Of a stretch of DNA of 64,000 nt, positions 8,629-18,146 are shown in pieces; the stretch's first letter is position 1; each line of letters begins with the position of its first letter. The stretch covers positions 16,281-80,280 of the forward strand of contig JBPCJC010000028.1 in assembly GCA_051005695.1 (NCBI GenBank). Reading direction: 5' to 3'. The notes under the pieces were generated by a model that had not been told where the DNA came from, searched no databases, and saw only the letters and a program-made list of their open reading frames with translations. The translations under genes were made by a program, and so were the position numbers. The DNA is from JACCTI01 sp051005695 (GTDB lineage Bacteria; Verrucomicrobiota; Verrucomicrobiia; Chthoniobacterales; UBA10450).

Positions 8629-9873
8629 ATGTCCTCCGAAACCGTCGAGCTCCGCGGCCACATTATTGATTCGCTGATTCTGCCCAAGGTTCTCGATGAA
8701 ATTTTGACCCGCGGCGCCGCTTTCAAAATCGCCGAGATCAAGATCGGACAGAACCGGGTCGATCAAAGTTACGCGCGCATCGATGTTTCCGCAGAGAACG
8801 ACGCGATCCTGAACGACATCGTTCTGCGGTTGCGGCAACACGGCGCGGAAGTGCTCGAGCGCAGCGACGTCCGGCTGGCGGCGGCACCGGCTGATGGCGT
8901 TTTCCCGGATGATTTTTATGTCACGACCAACCAGCAAACTTTCGCCCGGGTGAACGGCGAAGAACTGGAAGCGAAGCCGGCGCTGATGGATTGCGGGATC
9001 GCGATCGACCCCCAGGCGAAAGGTGCCCGCGCGGTCAAGTTTCACGAGGTCAAACGCGGGATGCAGATTGTCCTCGGGCAAAAAGGGATCCGGGTCGTGC
9101 CGGTGCAGCGCTCGTTAGACCGGAATGGTGGTTTCGAATTCATCACCACCAATGTTTCCGTCGAACAACCGAAGAGCGCGGTCATCCGCGAGACTGCGCT
9201 GGAGCTGAAACGCACGCGCGCAAACGGCGGCAAGAGTTTGCTCGTGGCGGGCCCGGCCGTGGTCCACACCGGCGCGGCTGAGCATTTGGAAAAACTGATC
9301 CACGACGGCCACGTCGATGTCCTCTGCGCGGGCAACGCTCTCGCGGTGCATGACATCGAGCACGCGCTTTTCGGGACTTCGCTCGGGATGAATATCGAGC
9401 ACGGCACACTCGCCGATCACGGTCATGAAAATCAGCTGCGCGCAATCAACGCCATCCGGCGCGCGGGCAGTATCGCGGCCGCGGTGAAATCCGGCCTGCT
9501 CACCAAAGGAATCATGCACGCCTGCGTGCAACACGGCGTCGAGTTGGTCCTCGCGGGTTCGATCCGCGATGACGGGCCGTTGCCGGACGTGATCACGGAT
9601 TCGATCGCCGCGCAGAAAGCCATTCGCGAAAAAATCGAGGGCGTGACCATCGCGCTGATGCTGGGAACGATGTTGCACTCGATGGCGGTGGCGAGCGTTT
9701 TGCCGGCGACCGTGAAGACGCTCTGCGTCGATATCAATCCGGCCGCGGTCAGCAAATTGACTAATCCGCAAAATTTCCAGGCGCTCGGCTTGGTCACGGA
9801 TGTGGAATTATTTTTGCGCGAACTCTGCGGTTATCTGGCGGAAGACGCGGTGACCGCGCCGCGCGCCAGCTAA
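8629..9873 (+). CDS. LOR/SDH-family ornithine cyclodeaminase-like protein (TIGR00300 type)
   Basis: 414 residues from the ATG at 8629; the alternative start 63 bp upstream adds an unconserved tail. The N-terminal LOR/SDH domain (VELRGHIIDSLILPKVLDEI) is followed by a middle domain (CGIAIDPQAKGARAVKFHEV) and a Rossmann-like C-terminal half (LLVAGPAVVHTGAAEHLEKLI, VDVLCAGNALAVHDIEHA). This family includes archaeal ornithine cyclodeaminases and the C-terminal half of cyanobacterial AgrE. It would convert ornithine to proline. A gap of 13 bp to the amidinotransferase-fold gene supports a shared pathway. Confidence 0.82.
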   Translation: MSSETVELRGHIIDSLILPKVLDEILTRGAAFKIAEIKIGQNRVDQSYARIDVSAENDAILNDIVLRLRQHGAEVLERSDVRLAAAPADGVFPDDFYVTTNQQTFARVNGEELEAKPALMDCGIAIDPQAKGARAVKFHEVKRGMQIVLGQKGIRVVPVQRSLDRNGGFEFITTNVSVEQPKSAVIRETALELKRTRANGGKSLLVAGPAVVHTGAAEHLEKLIHDGHVDVLCAGNALAVHDIEHALFGTSLGMNIEHGTLADHGHENQLRAINAIRRAGSIAAAVKSGLLTKGIMHACVQHGVELVLAGSIRDDGPLPDVITDSIAAQKAIREKIEGVTIALMLGTMLHSMAVASVLPATVKTLCVDINPAAVSKLTNPQNFQALGLVTDVELFLRELCGYLAEDAVTAPRAS

Positions 9874-9886
9874 GGAGTTTTCCAGC

Positions 9887-10696
9887 ATGCGCGAACTCCT
9901 TCTTTGCCCGCCGGACCACTACGAGATCGATTACGAGATCAACCCGTGGATGAGCCGCGAGCGCCCAGCGGACAAGCCGCTGGTGAAAGCGCAGTGGACG
10001 CGGCTTTTTGAGACGCTTTCGAAACTCGACACCACCGTGCACACGATCACGCCGGCGAAAAAATTGCCGGACATGGTCTTCACCGCCAACGCCGGCTTGG
10101 CCGTCGGGCGAAAGTTTATCCCGAGCAATTTCCGGCATGTCGAACGCGCGGGCGAAGCGCCGCTCTTCGCACTCTGGATGGAAGAACGCGGCTACGAAGT
10201 CGTCTGGCTGCCGCCGAGTTTGTATTTCGAAGGCGAAGGCGATGCCCTCTTCGCGGGCGATGCCCTCTTCTGTGGCTACAAATTTCGCACCGACATCAAT
10301 TCCCATCGAGCGATCGCGGACTTGTTAGGCTGCCTGGTCATTTCGGTTGAGTTGGTCGATCCTCGTTTCTATCACATCGACACCTGTTTTTGTCCGCTGG
10401 CGGATGGCGGCGCGATGTGGTTCCCCGCGGCGTTCGATGAATATGGGCAGCGCGCCCTCCGCGATCGCCTAACGAATCTGATCGACGTCTCCGAGGAGGA
10501 AGCAGGCGTGTTTTGCTGCAACGCGGTCGTCTTAAACAAAGACATCGTCCTGCCGGCAGGCGCGCCCAAGCTGGTCGCGCAATTGCAGGATCGCGGTTAC
10601 ACCTGTCATCCGCTGCCCATGACTGAATTCCTCAAAGCCGGCGGCGCCTGCAAATGTCTCACGATGTTTATGCCGCAGCGCGAAAGCGCTTGTTAG
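9887..10696 (+). CDS. Amidinotransferase-fold guanidino hydrolase, probable arginine dihydrolase (ArgZ/AgrE-like)
   Basis: 269 residues of the pentein fold. Seen in order: VFTANAGLAVG (substrate carboxylate loop), YFEGEGDALF (acidic site), FYHIDTCF (catalytic His) and GGACKCLTMFM (nucleophilic Cys near the C-terminus). Relatives are DDAH and the N-terminal domain of cyanobacterial AgrE/ArgZ, which turns arginine into ornithine, ammonia and CO2. It is paired with the LOR/SDH gene, so arginine to ornithine to proline is the best reading. Dimethylarginine hydrolysis is the main alternative. The TAG stop lies inside TTGTTAGGC, a one-mismatch copy of the motif. Confidence 0.8.
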   Translation: MRELLLCPPDHYEIDYEINPWMSRERPADKPLVKAQWTRLFETLSKLDTTVHTITPAKKLPDMVFTANAGLAVGRKFIPSNFRHVERAGEAPLFALWMEERGYEVVWLPPSLYFEGEGDALFAGDALFCGYKFRTDINSHRAIADLLGCLVISVELVDPRFYHIDTCFCPLADGGAMWFPAAFDEYGQRALRDRLTNLIDVSEEEAGVFCCNAVVLNKDIVLPAGAPKLVAQLQDRGYTCHPLPMTEFLKAGGACKCLTMFMPQRESAC

Positions 10697-10730
10697 GCAA
10701 AACGCTCGCTCGAATGCAATCCAGGCCCCT

Positions 10731-10770
10731 GTGCGAGGTCCCCTCGTCGTCTTCGCGACTCGAGATGACA
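10731..10770. repeat. Half copy of the intergenic inverted-repeat element
   Basis: The stretch TGCGAGGTCC followed by TCGTCTTCGCG and GAGATGACA matches the right arm of the element at 2320-2440. It lies in the 79-bp gap between two convergent genes. Only one arm is visible. Confidence 0.55.
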
Positions 10771-10775
10771 AATTG

Positions 10776-12539
10776 TCAGGAAGTGCGTTCGCGTTTTTTC
10801 TTCATCTCGCCTTCGATTTTTCCGAGCGGCAAACAATTCACCACGTCGGTTTTCGTCAGCCAGCCTTTGCGCGCAACGCCGATCCCAAACCACAATTCTT
10901 GCAGGCGATCCACCGCGTGCGCGTCCGGATTAATGACGCACTTCACGCCCTTCTCCTTCGCCAGCGGCCACCAGCGCCAATCGAGATCAAGGCGTTTCGG
11001 CGCGGCGTTGATCTCGATCCAAGTGCCGGTCTCGGCGGCGGCCTCGATGATTGCTGGAATATCGACCGCGTAAGGCTCGCGTTTCAAAAGCAAACGCCCG
11101 GTCGGATGCGCCAGGAAAGTGACGTTAGGATTGCTGATCGCGCGAATGATCCGCTCGGTCATCTCCGCTTCCGGCAACGTGAATGCCGAATGCACAGAGG
11201 CGACGACAAAGTCCAGTTCGGCGAGAATCTCATCCGGAAAATCAAGCGAACCATCGCGCAGGATATCGCATTCGATCCCGGTGAAAATTCGAAAATCTTT
11301 ACGCCCTTCATTGAGCCTGCGAATCGCCGCCATTTGCACCCGCAGCCTTGCGGCATCGAGCCCGCGCGCCTGAATGGAACTGCGGCTGTGATCGGCAATT
11401 CCAATGTATTGCAGGCCGAGTTCTTCGGCCGCGCGCGCCATGTCTTCGAGCGAACTCCGGCCATCGCTCGCGGTGGTGTGGCAATGAAAGGTGCCGCGCA
11501 AATTTTCCTTCTCGATCAATTTCGGCAGACGCCCCTCCGCCGCGGCTTCGAATTCGCCGCAGTTCTCGCGCAACTCCGGCGCGATGTAATCCCAGCCTAA
11601 CGAGCGGTAGATCTCGGCTTCCTCGTGCACTTCGGGGATCGGTTCGGCCGCGCGCTTGCGTTTTGCCGTCGGCTCGACGGGCGCCGGCCCGAGCCGGTAT
11701 TCGTTCAAGGTCCAGCCACGCTGCAGGGCGCGATTGCGAACGACGATGTTGTGCTCCTTGCTCCCGGTAAAATAATTGAGCGCAAACGGGTACTCGTTAG
11801 GCGCGACCACCCGCAGATCGCATTGAATCCCGGAGCGCAGGCGCACGCTCGTTTTAGTCACGCCCTGGGCGATGATCGATTCCACCAGCGGATGGGCCGC
11901 GAAGAATTTCGTGACCGATTCCGGCGCCTTGGTCGCGACAATAAAATCGAGATCGCGCACGATTTCTTTGCGCCGCCGATAGCTGCCGGCGATGCACACG
12001 TGCAAGGTTTCCTCCAATCCGCGGAGATCGTTTTGCAAGGTCTCCGCTTCGTTCGCGATCGTGCCCAATTGAAAAGAGCCCGCATGTTTCGAACGGTCTG
12101 CGATGGCCTTGGAAAGTTTCGTCTGCGTCGTCTTCCCGAAGCCCGGCAATTCCGCGACGCGATCGGTTGCGCAAGCTTCCTGCAGTTGCGCGATCGAACT
12201 GATTTTAAGCTGATCGTAGAGCGCCTTGATTTTTTTCGCGCCCAACCCCGGCAGCGTGAAAAGCTCGAGGATATCCGGCGGAAATTCCGCGCGCAGCGTT
12301 TCGAAATATTCCGACCGACCACTCTCCGCGAGCTCGCGCACGACGGTCGCGATCCCTTTGCCGATCCCGGGAATCTTCGCGAGCGTTTCGGGATCGCGCA
12401 GCTCGGTCACGGTGCCGCCCCAGGTTTCGAGCGAGCGCGCGGCGTTCGCATACGCGCGGATCTTGAACGGGTTCTCCGCCTTCAGCTCCATCAGGGTGGC
12501 AATCTTTTCCATCGTCTCCGCGATCGCCGCCTTATCCAT
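10776..12539 (-). CDS. polX: DNA polymerase/3'-5' exonuclease PolX
   Basis: 587 residues, the usual bacterial PolX length. Order: N-terminal 8-kDa-like helical domain with helix-hairpin-helix motifs (DPETLAKIPGIGKGIATVV and LFTLPGLGAKKIKALYDQL), palm domain with the metal-binding aspartates in CIAGSYRRRKEIVRDLDFIV, and a C-terminal PHP domain (GTFHCHTTASDGRSSLEDMA, IGIADHSRSS). PolX enzymes fill gaps in base-excision repair, and the PHP domain provides exonuclease activity. The start at 12539 agrees with family alignments. It is divergent from the protease gene at 12610. Core motifs lie at 11596 and 11794. Confidence 0.95.
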   Translation of the reverse strand: MDKAAIAETMEKIATLMELKAENPFKIRAYANAARSLETWGGTVTELRDPETLAKIPGIGKGIATVVRELAESGRSEYFETLRAEFPPDILELFTLPGLGAKKIKALYDQLKISSIAQLQEACATDRVAELPGFGKTTQTKLSKAIADRSKHAGSFQLGTIANEAETLQNDLRGLEETLHVCIAGSYRRRKEIVRDLDFIVATKAPESVTKFFAAHPLVESIIAQGVTKTSVRLRSGIQCDLRVVAPNEYPFALNYFTGSKEHNIVVRNRALQRGWTLNEYRLGPAPVEPTAKRKRAAEPIPEVHEEAEIYRSLGWDYIAPELRENCGEFEAAAEGRLPKLIEKENLRGTFHCHTTASDGRSSLEDMARAAEELGLQYIGIADHSRSSIQARGLDAARLRVQMAAIRRLNEGRKDFRIFTGIECDILRDGSLDFPDEILAELDFVVASVHSAFTLPEAEMTERIIRAISNPNVTFLAHPTGRLLLKREPYAVDIPAIIEAAAETGTWIEINAAPKRLDLDWRWWPLAKEKGVKCVINPDAHAVDRLQELWFGIGVARKGWLTKTDVVNCLPLGKIEGEMKKKRERTS

Positions 12540-12609
12540 CCTCTCACCGTTACCTCAGATTCGCCGCCCGGCCACAGCAGCGGGTGAATCTTCGTGCTAA
12601 CTTTCGCCA

Positions 12610-13758
12610 ATGCTTTTTCGGGTTTTAACTCTCGCGCTTTTCCTCGCGGTGGCGGACGCGCGCGCAGTGATTCTTTTCGAAACCGGCGATCCCTCGACGA
12701 ACACGACGGCGCCCACCGGCAATCTCGCGGGCAGCGGCTGGCAATTCGAGGGCACCTTCGGCCCGTTCCTGGGAACGCCGATCGCGCCGAATTTTTTTAT
12801 CACCGCCAAACATATCGGCGCGGCCGACAGCGTTTTTTATTACAACGGCAACGTCTATCCGGTGGCGCGACAATTTAACGACGCCTTCAGCGACTTCAGC
12901 ATCTGGCAAATCACCGGCACGTTTCCGACCTTCGCTCCGCTCTACACCAGCGGCGGCGAGACCGGGCAGCAGCTGGTCGTCTTCGGTCGCGGGACGCAGC
13001 GCGGGAGTGAAATTATTCTCGGCGGAACTTTGCGCGGATGGAACTGGGGACCCGGCGACCGGGTTGAGCGCTGGGGCGAAAATGTCGTTAACGCGATCGT
13101 CCAGGATGGCCCGGCGAACGCTTATCTTTACGCGACCTTCGATCAGGACGGCGTGCCTAACGAGTCGCACCTTTCTTCCGGCGATTCCGGCGGCGCGATT
13201 TTCTTGCAAGAAGGTGGAGTTTGGAAATTGGCCGGGATCAATTACGCGGTCGACGATCTCTACATGAGTGCGGTCGGCGGGCCGTTCACCGCGGCGGTTT
13301 TCGATACGCGCGGATTCTATTTCCAGGACTCCTCGAACCCGCCGCATTACACCGTCATCACCGGGACGAAACCGCAACCGACGGGATTTTATTCGACCCA
13401 GATTTCCGCGAAACTCGGCTGGCTTTACAGCGTGATCGACCCGGCCGGCGATGCGGATGGCAACGGAATTTCCAATCGGCTGGATTATGCGCGCGCGCTG
13501 AACGCGGCCGCAACCGCCGGCCCAGGCGCGGTCGCGGCGACGAAGGCAACCAACGCGCTCACCTTCACCTATCGAAAGCTGACGACGCCGAACAATCTCC
13601 AGTATGCGGTCGAGCAGTCGAACGACCTGGTGCATTGGATGCCGGCGGCGCCTAACGAGTCCATCGTTCGCTCAGGCGACGACGTGCAGACCGTCAAAGC
13701 CTCGGTCCCGCTCAGCAACACGCCGACGTTCCTGCGGATCGAAATTACCGGGCCCTGA
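12610..13758 (+). CDS. Secreted trypsin-like serine protease
   Basis: 382 residues with a signal peptide (MLFRVLTLALFLAVADARA). The S1-type triad is visible: FFITAKHIG (His), FSDFSIWQI (Asp) and LSSGDSGGAIF (Ser). After the protease domain, about residue 280, comes a GDADGNGISNRLDYA stretch, a calcium-loop-like element, and then a beta-rich tail (FTYRKL, YAVEQSNDL). Such tails are common in secreted proteins of Verrucomicrobiota and Planctomycetota. Substrate unknown. Two exact motif copies (13156 and 13651) are both read as PNES. It stands alone. Confidence 0.78.
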   Translation: MLFRVLTLALFLAVADARAVILFETGDPSTNTTAPTGNLAGSGWQFEGTFGPFLGTPIAPNFFITAKHIGAADSVFYYNGNVYPVARQFNDAFSDFSIWQITGTFPTFAPLYTSGGETGQQLVVFGRGTQRGSEIILGGTLRGWNWGPGDRVERWGENVVNAIVQDGPANAYLYATFDQDGVPNESHLSSGDSGGAIFLQEGGVWKLAGINYAVDDLYMSAVGGPFTAAVFDTRGFYFQDSSNPPHYTVITGTKPQPTGFYSTQISAKLGWLYSVIDPAGDADGNGISNRLDYARALNAAATAGPGAVAATKATNALTFTYRKLTTPNNLQYAVEQSNDLVHWMPAAPNESIVRSGDDVQTVKASVPLSNTPTFLRIEITGP

Positions 13759-13765
13759 GCACCGC

Positions 13766-14365
13766 TCACATTCGCCCGCGCCGTTTGTAGAAATCGAAAC
13801 GCGCGATGACCGCGTCCACGTATTTGCGGGTTCCGGGAAAATCGATGTTCGCCCGAAAAGTGTCCGGCGGGAGCACCAGCCGTTCGTCGCCTCCAGCCCA
13901 GCGGAGGGCGCGGCTGGCCCCGGCGTTATATTCCGCGAGCGCGAACGGCACCGGATCGGCCTGCGCTTTCCAATGCTGCATTGCTCGCGCGAGATACCAG
14001 CTCCCCGCCTGGAGATTTGTTTTCGGATCGAACAACTCTTCCCCGTGAAAATTTTCCAGGTGCGTTTCCCGGGCCCACTCGCTCGCCGCGCGCTCCGTCA
14101 CCTGCATCAAGCCACGTTCGCCCGCGCTCCCAAATTTTTGCGGATTGAAGCGGCTCTCCCGCCAGACGACGGCTTTGATCAGCATCGGATCGACGCCATG
14201 CTGCGAGGCGACCTGGCGAATTAATTCGTCCTGTTGATGGAAACGCCCGGGGCTGATCCATTCGTAAAGCGTGTAGGCGGTATCGCCCGAGCGCAGCGCG
14301 AGGTAGGTTGCGCCCGCCGCCAGCGCGAGCAACCCGCAGATCAGGAATTTGAGAACGAAGCGCAT
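13766..14365 (-). CDS. Lytic transglycosylase, SLT domain
   Basis: 199 residues. An N-terminal hydrophobic segment (FLICGLLALAAGATYLAL) is followed by the SLT fold: AVVWRESRFNP with the catalytic Glu, GERGLMQVT, LQAGSWYLARAM and ALAEYNAGASRALRW. It cleaves peptidoglycan glycan strands to anhydromuropeptides in the periplasm and probably stays anchored. It converges on the protease gene (8 bp apart) and is divergent from priA across 89 bp. Confidence 0.9.
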   Translation of the reverse strand: MRFVLKFLICGLLALAAGATYLALRSGDTAYTLYEWISPGRFHQQDELIRQVASQHGVDPMLIKAVVWRESRFNPQKFGSAGERGLMQVTERAASEWARETHLENFHGEELFDPKTNLQAGSWYLARAMQHWKAQADPVPFALAEYNAGASRALRWAGGDERLVLPPDTFRANIDFPGTRKYVDAVIARFDFYKRRGRM

Positions 14366-14454
14366 CGCAGTTGATCAATCACGCATCATTGGACGCGAGC
14401 AATGACTTTTCCTTGCGCCCTATTTTATCCCCGGAGCGAGCTCGCGCCTAACGA

Positions 14455-16683
14455 GTGAAAGCGAAATACGCCCGGGTCATCGTCGACCGCGTGATTCATC
14501 GCGAGCTCGATTACTCAATTCCCGAGACCCTCGCGGATCGAATCGAGATCGGCTGTCGCGTGCGGGTGCCGTTTCGCGACAAATCCGCGCTCGCCACCGT
14601 GGTCGCGATTCTCGAGGAGACGGACGTCACTGGCATTCGTCCGATCGAAGCGATCGTCGGCGAGCAACCGGCGCTGAGTTTGAAACTGCTCGAACTCGCG
14701 CGCTGGATGAGCGCTTACTACTGCTGCTCGATCGAGACCGTGATGCGCAGCTTGTTGCCGCAAGTGATCCGGCGCGCGGAAGTCAGTTGGAAAAAACAAC
14801 TCTTCGTTCATCCTTCGCGCGCGGTTCCGCCGGAAGAAATCGAAAAACTGCGGAAGCGTGCGCCGCGCCAGGCGGAGCTGCTGGAAGCAGTCGTTAGGCT
14901 AAACGCACCGATTCTTGCGGCCGAACTTCTGCGCCAGACTTCGTTTGATAACCAAACCCTGCGCGCGCTCGCCAAGCGCGGGCTGGTCGAGCTCCGCGAA
15001 CAAGCAGTGCAGCGCGACCCGCACGCGGATGAGCAATTTATTCCCTCGAGCAACCTTGTGCTCAACCCCGAGCAAGCCGTCGCGCTCGCCGCAGTCGAGG
15101 AAGCGCTGGCCGATCCGGAGAACGCGAAACCGTTGTTGCTGCACGGTGTCACCGGCAGCGGCAAGACGGAGATATATTTGCAGGCCATCAAGTCGACCCT
15201 CGCGCGCGGAAAAACGGCCATCGTGCTCGTGCCGGAAATTTCGCTCACGCCGCAAACGGTCGAGCGTTTCAAAAGCCGCTTCAGCGAAACCGACGACATG
15301 GTCGCGGTCTTGCACAGCCGGCTTTCGCAAGGCGAGCGGCATGATGAATGGCACAAGATTCAATCGGGTCGTGCGCGCATCGTCATCGGCGCGCGCAGCG
15401 CGGTTTTTGCGCCGCTGGAAAATCTTGGGCTGATCGTCGTCGATGAAGAACACGAGACGACCTACAAGCAGGAGGAAGCGCCGCGTTACCATGCGCGGGA
15501 TGTCGCGGTCGTGCGCGGCAAACTCGAGGGCTGCGTGGTCTTGTTAGGCACGGCCACGCCTTCGCTGGAAAGTTATTACAACGCCCAGCGCGGGAAGTAT
15601 CGCCTGCTCAATCTCACGTTGCGCGTCGACGACAACCAGATGCCGCTGATCCGCATCGTCGATCTCCGCCAGGAAAAACGGAAAGCGAAATCGCTCACCA
15701 TCCTCGGGGAAAAATTATACGGCGCGATCGCCGCGCGCCTGGAAAAGAAAGAGCAAACCATCCTCTTCCTCAATCGCCGCGGCTTCTCCACCTCGCTTCT
15801 TTGCAGCGCCTGCGGCGAAGCGCGCGAATGCCCAAACTGCAGCGTCGCCCTCACCTTCCATCGCACCGCCGCGCGCCTCAGTTGCCATCTTTGCGGACAC
15901 ACCGCCGCGGTTCCGAAAAAATGTCCGGCCTGCGGCGAGGACGCACTCATCTACTCCGGGTTCGGCACCGAAAAAGTGGAGGCGAACGTGCAGCAACTTT
16001 TTCCCAAAGCAGTCGTTAGGCGAATGGACGCCGATTCTATGACCCGCAAAGATGCCTATCGCGAAACCCTGCGCGCCTTTCGCGGCGGCAAGATCGATAT
16101 CCTCGTCGGCACGCAGATGATCGCGAAGGGCCTGCATTTTCCGAACGTTACTCTCGTCGGAATTATCAATGCCGATCTCGCGCTCCATCTGCCGGATTTC
16201 CGCGCAGGCGAACGAACCTTTCAGTTGCTCACCCAGGTCGCCGGCCGCGCCGGCCGCGGCGAAACGGCGGGCGAAGTTTTCGTGCAAACCTTCACGCCCT
16301 TCAGCCCATCGATTCAGTTCGCGCGGCATCACGATTTCACCGGTTACTTCGAGCAGGAACTGGAATTCCGTGAACGCTGCGATTTCCCTCCCTTCACCCA
16401 CGCGGTTTTGCTGACAATTCGTTCCGCGCACGAAACACGTGCAAGCTTTTCGGCCGAAACGCTGGCCCGCCGTTTACGCGAAGCGTTGCCGAAAGAATTC
16501 ATCCTGAGCGAGCCAACCCCCGCGCCGCTGGAAAAGCTGCAGGGACAGTATCGTTTTCACATCCTCATTCGCGGCGAAGCCATCGTGCGCCTGAGCCGTT
16601 TGGTGCGCGAAACGCTAGATAAATTGCCCTTCCCCGAGGACGTCCTGGTCGCGGTGGATGTGGACCCGTATCAGCTCCTCTGA
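14455..16683 (+). CDS. priA: Primosomal protein N' (replication restart helicase PriA)
   Basis: 742 residues with a GTG start whose GTG abuts the dispersed motif (GCCTAACGAGTG). The N-terminal DNA-binding domain (YARVIVDRVIHRELDYSIP) is followed by helicase motifs: Walker A in HGVTGSGKTEIYL, DEEH box in VVDEEHETTYKQEE. A zinc-binding domain has paired cysteines (CSACGEARECPNCSV, CHLCGH, CPACGED), and the C-terminal helicase half has TQMIAKGLHFPNV and VAGRAGRG. PriA reloads the replisome at stalled forks. Core motif copies are at 14891 and 16013, both reading Val-Arg. Confidence 0.97.
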   Translation: MKAKYARVIVDRVIHRELDYSIPETLADRIEIGCRVRVPFRDKSALATVVAILEETDVTGIRPIEAIVGEQPALSLKLLELARWMSAYYCCSIETVMRSLLPQVIRRAEVSWKKQLFVHPSRAVPPEEIEKLRKRAPRQAELLEAVVRLNAPILAAELLRQTSFDNQTLRALAKRGLVELREQAVQRDPHADEQFIPSSNLVLNPEQAVALAAVEEALADPENAKPLLLHGVTGSGKTEIYLQAIKSTLARGKTAIVLVPEISLTPQTVERFKSRFSETDDMVAVLHSRLSQGERHDEWHKIQSGRARIVIGARSAVFAPLENLGLIVVDEEHETTYKQEEAPRYHARDVAVVRGKLEGCVVLLGTATPSLESYYNAQRGKYRLLNLTLRVDDNQMPLIRIVDLRQEKRKAKSLTILGEKLYGAIAARLEKKEQTILFLNRRGFSTSLLCSACGEARECPNCSVALTFHRTAARLSCHLCGHTAAVPKKCPACGEDALIYSGFGTEKVEANVQQLFPKAVVRRMDADSMTRKDAYRETLRAFRGGKIDILVGTQMIAKGLHFPNVTLVGIINADLALHLPDFRAGERTFQLLTQVAGRAGRGETAGEVFVQTFTPFSPSIQFARHHDFTGYFEQELEFRERCDFPPFTHAVLLTIRSAHETRASFSAETLARRLREALPKEFILSEPTPAPLEKLQGQYRFHILIRGEAIVRLSRLVRETLDKLPFPEDVLVAVDVDPYQLL

Positions 16684-16821
16684 GTTGAGAAAAGGCGCGC
16701 GCTCCGCTTCACCCTCCCTGAAGCCGAACGACGAACAATCGACTAACGGCGGCACGGCCGGAACTAACAAAAGCCGAGCTTTGCGCTCGCGTGCCAGGAT
16801 CGAGCCGAGCAAGCTCCCGCG

Positions 16822-17016
16822 ATGAAGACTTTTTGCGTTTATCTCCTGGGCCACGATCACGCAGTGGAGGTCCGGGCAGATTGGTTCGCGCTCGTCGGCG
16901 AGAAGGGCGACCAATCCTATCGCTTCAAAGTTAAGACCGCGGAAGGAAGTGAAGTCGTTGGCGAGACTCCTGCGCGCAATTTGCTCTTCATCGTCGAAAA
17001 AGACGCGCTCGCCTAA
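16822..17016 (+). CDS. Small conserved-looking hypothetical protein
   Basis: 64 residues (MKTFCVYLLGHDHAVEVRAD... ending KDALA). No family is recognised; the pattern is a small mixed alpha-beta cytoplasmic protein. Its TAA stop lies inside GCCTAACGA. The convergent oxidoreductase gene ends in the same 9-mer with TAG on the other strand, which is unusual. The 138 bp upstream, after priA, hold nothing I can name. Confidence 0.55.
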   Translation: MKTFCVYLLGHDHAVEVRADWFALVGEKGDQSYRFKVKTAEGSEVVGETPARNLLFIVEKDALA

Positions 17017-18109
17017 CGAGTCCTCGCGCAGACTTGAAATCGCCTGACGAACCGGCGATCGAGCCAGTCCTTGAGCCAAACGCCGGACGATTACGTATCG
17101 TCCAGAGGCCGCGGGTGAGAAGCGCGCTGCCATCGCCGAGATTGAGAATCAGCAGGTAATTTTTCTGCGGCTGGAAATTTTTTAACGCTTCCCCGGCGAG
17201 GTAGGCGCGCAAATTGTGCGCTAAAATCGGGGCTTGGCGAACGGCGTAAACGCCGATCCGTGGCAGACCGCGTTCGCCGAAATGAATGCAATCACCGGCG
17301 CCGAAAATTTCCGGATGCGTGCCGCTTTGCAGAAAGTCGTTCACCCGCAGCGAGCCGTCATTCGCGCAAAGCAGGCCGGATTCACGCAGGAGAGTGGCGC
17401 CCGAATCCCCGCGGCGACGATATGTTGATCGAACGCCACCCGCTCGTATTTCTCGAGCACGACTTCGCCGGCGACGCCGTGATCTGCCTTGCCCCCGAGA
17501 TGCAAGCCACACCGATGGAACGCCGATATTTCGCCCGGATCCGGCGCGCTTTGGGCGGGCAGCGGTAAGAATTTCCGGCTCCGCGGAAATCAGAGCAACG
17601 CTCCCCACGCGCTTTGCCTCCGCCAGCAAGCGCACGAGATTGGCGGCAATCTCGCTTCCCGCCGGTCCCGCGCCGAGATGGCAATCTGGACTCGAGCACT
17701 CCTTAGACCGGCAGCCAAACCCTCCCGGAGCGCGAGCAAATTCTTGATCGGTTTCACCGGCAAGCCGAACTCGGACGCGACGGGCACAGTCTCCATCGGC
17801 ACCTCGCTCCCGACATTGAGCGAAAGGACCTCGCAGTCGACGAAGCGACCAACTCGTTAGGCGAAGCTCGCGGGTCGATCCGGGTGACGCTTTCCTTAAG
17901 GAATCGCCGCGCTCGACCAGCGCCTGCACGTCGACGGTATCGTCGGCCGGTTGATAAAATCCGGAGATCATACCGGGCCCCATCCCCGAATACCAAAAGC
18001 GCCCGGGGGCGATCAGGGTAACCTCGATCCCGCGCTCGACGAAGGCGCGTGTTTCCGAGAGTGGAAATAAATGCGCGTGACCCGCGCCGACAAAGACCAA
18101 TCGCTTCAT
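17013..18109 (-). pseudogene. FAD-dependent pyridine-nucleotide oxidoreductase, multiply frameshifted
   Basis: The N-terminus is a clean Rossmann FAD-binding start (MKRLVFVGAGHAHLFP, then ITLIAPGRFWYSGMGPG). Conserved segments then appear in changing frames: FLKESVTRIDPRA and VPMETVPVASEFGLPVKPI in other frames, LGAGPAGSEIAANLVRLL and FGAGDCIHFGERGLPRIGVYA back in the first, and VWLKDWLDRRFVRRFQV in a third at the end. At least four indels are needed. The family includes SelD-linked and type II NADH dehydrogenase-like FAD proteins. Neighbours are intact over kilobases, so either this gene is truly decaying or the read quality dropped here. The TAG stop at 17013-17015 is inside the 9-mer. Confidence 0.72.
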
Positions 18110-18146
18110 TTTCTGCCGCGCCGCCGCGGCGCCGTTCTCGGCGCGA

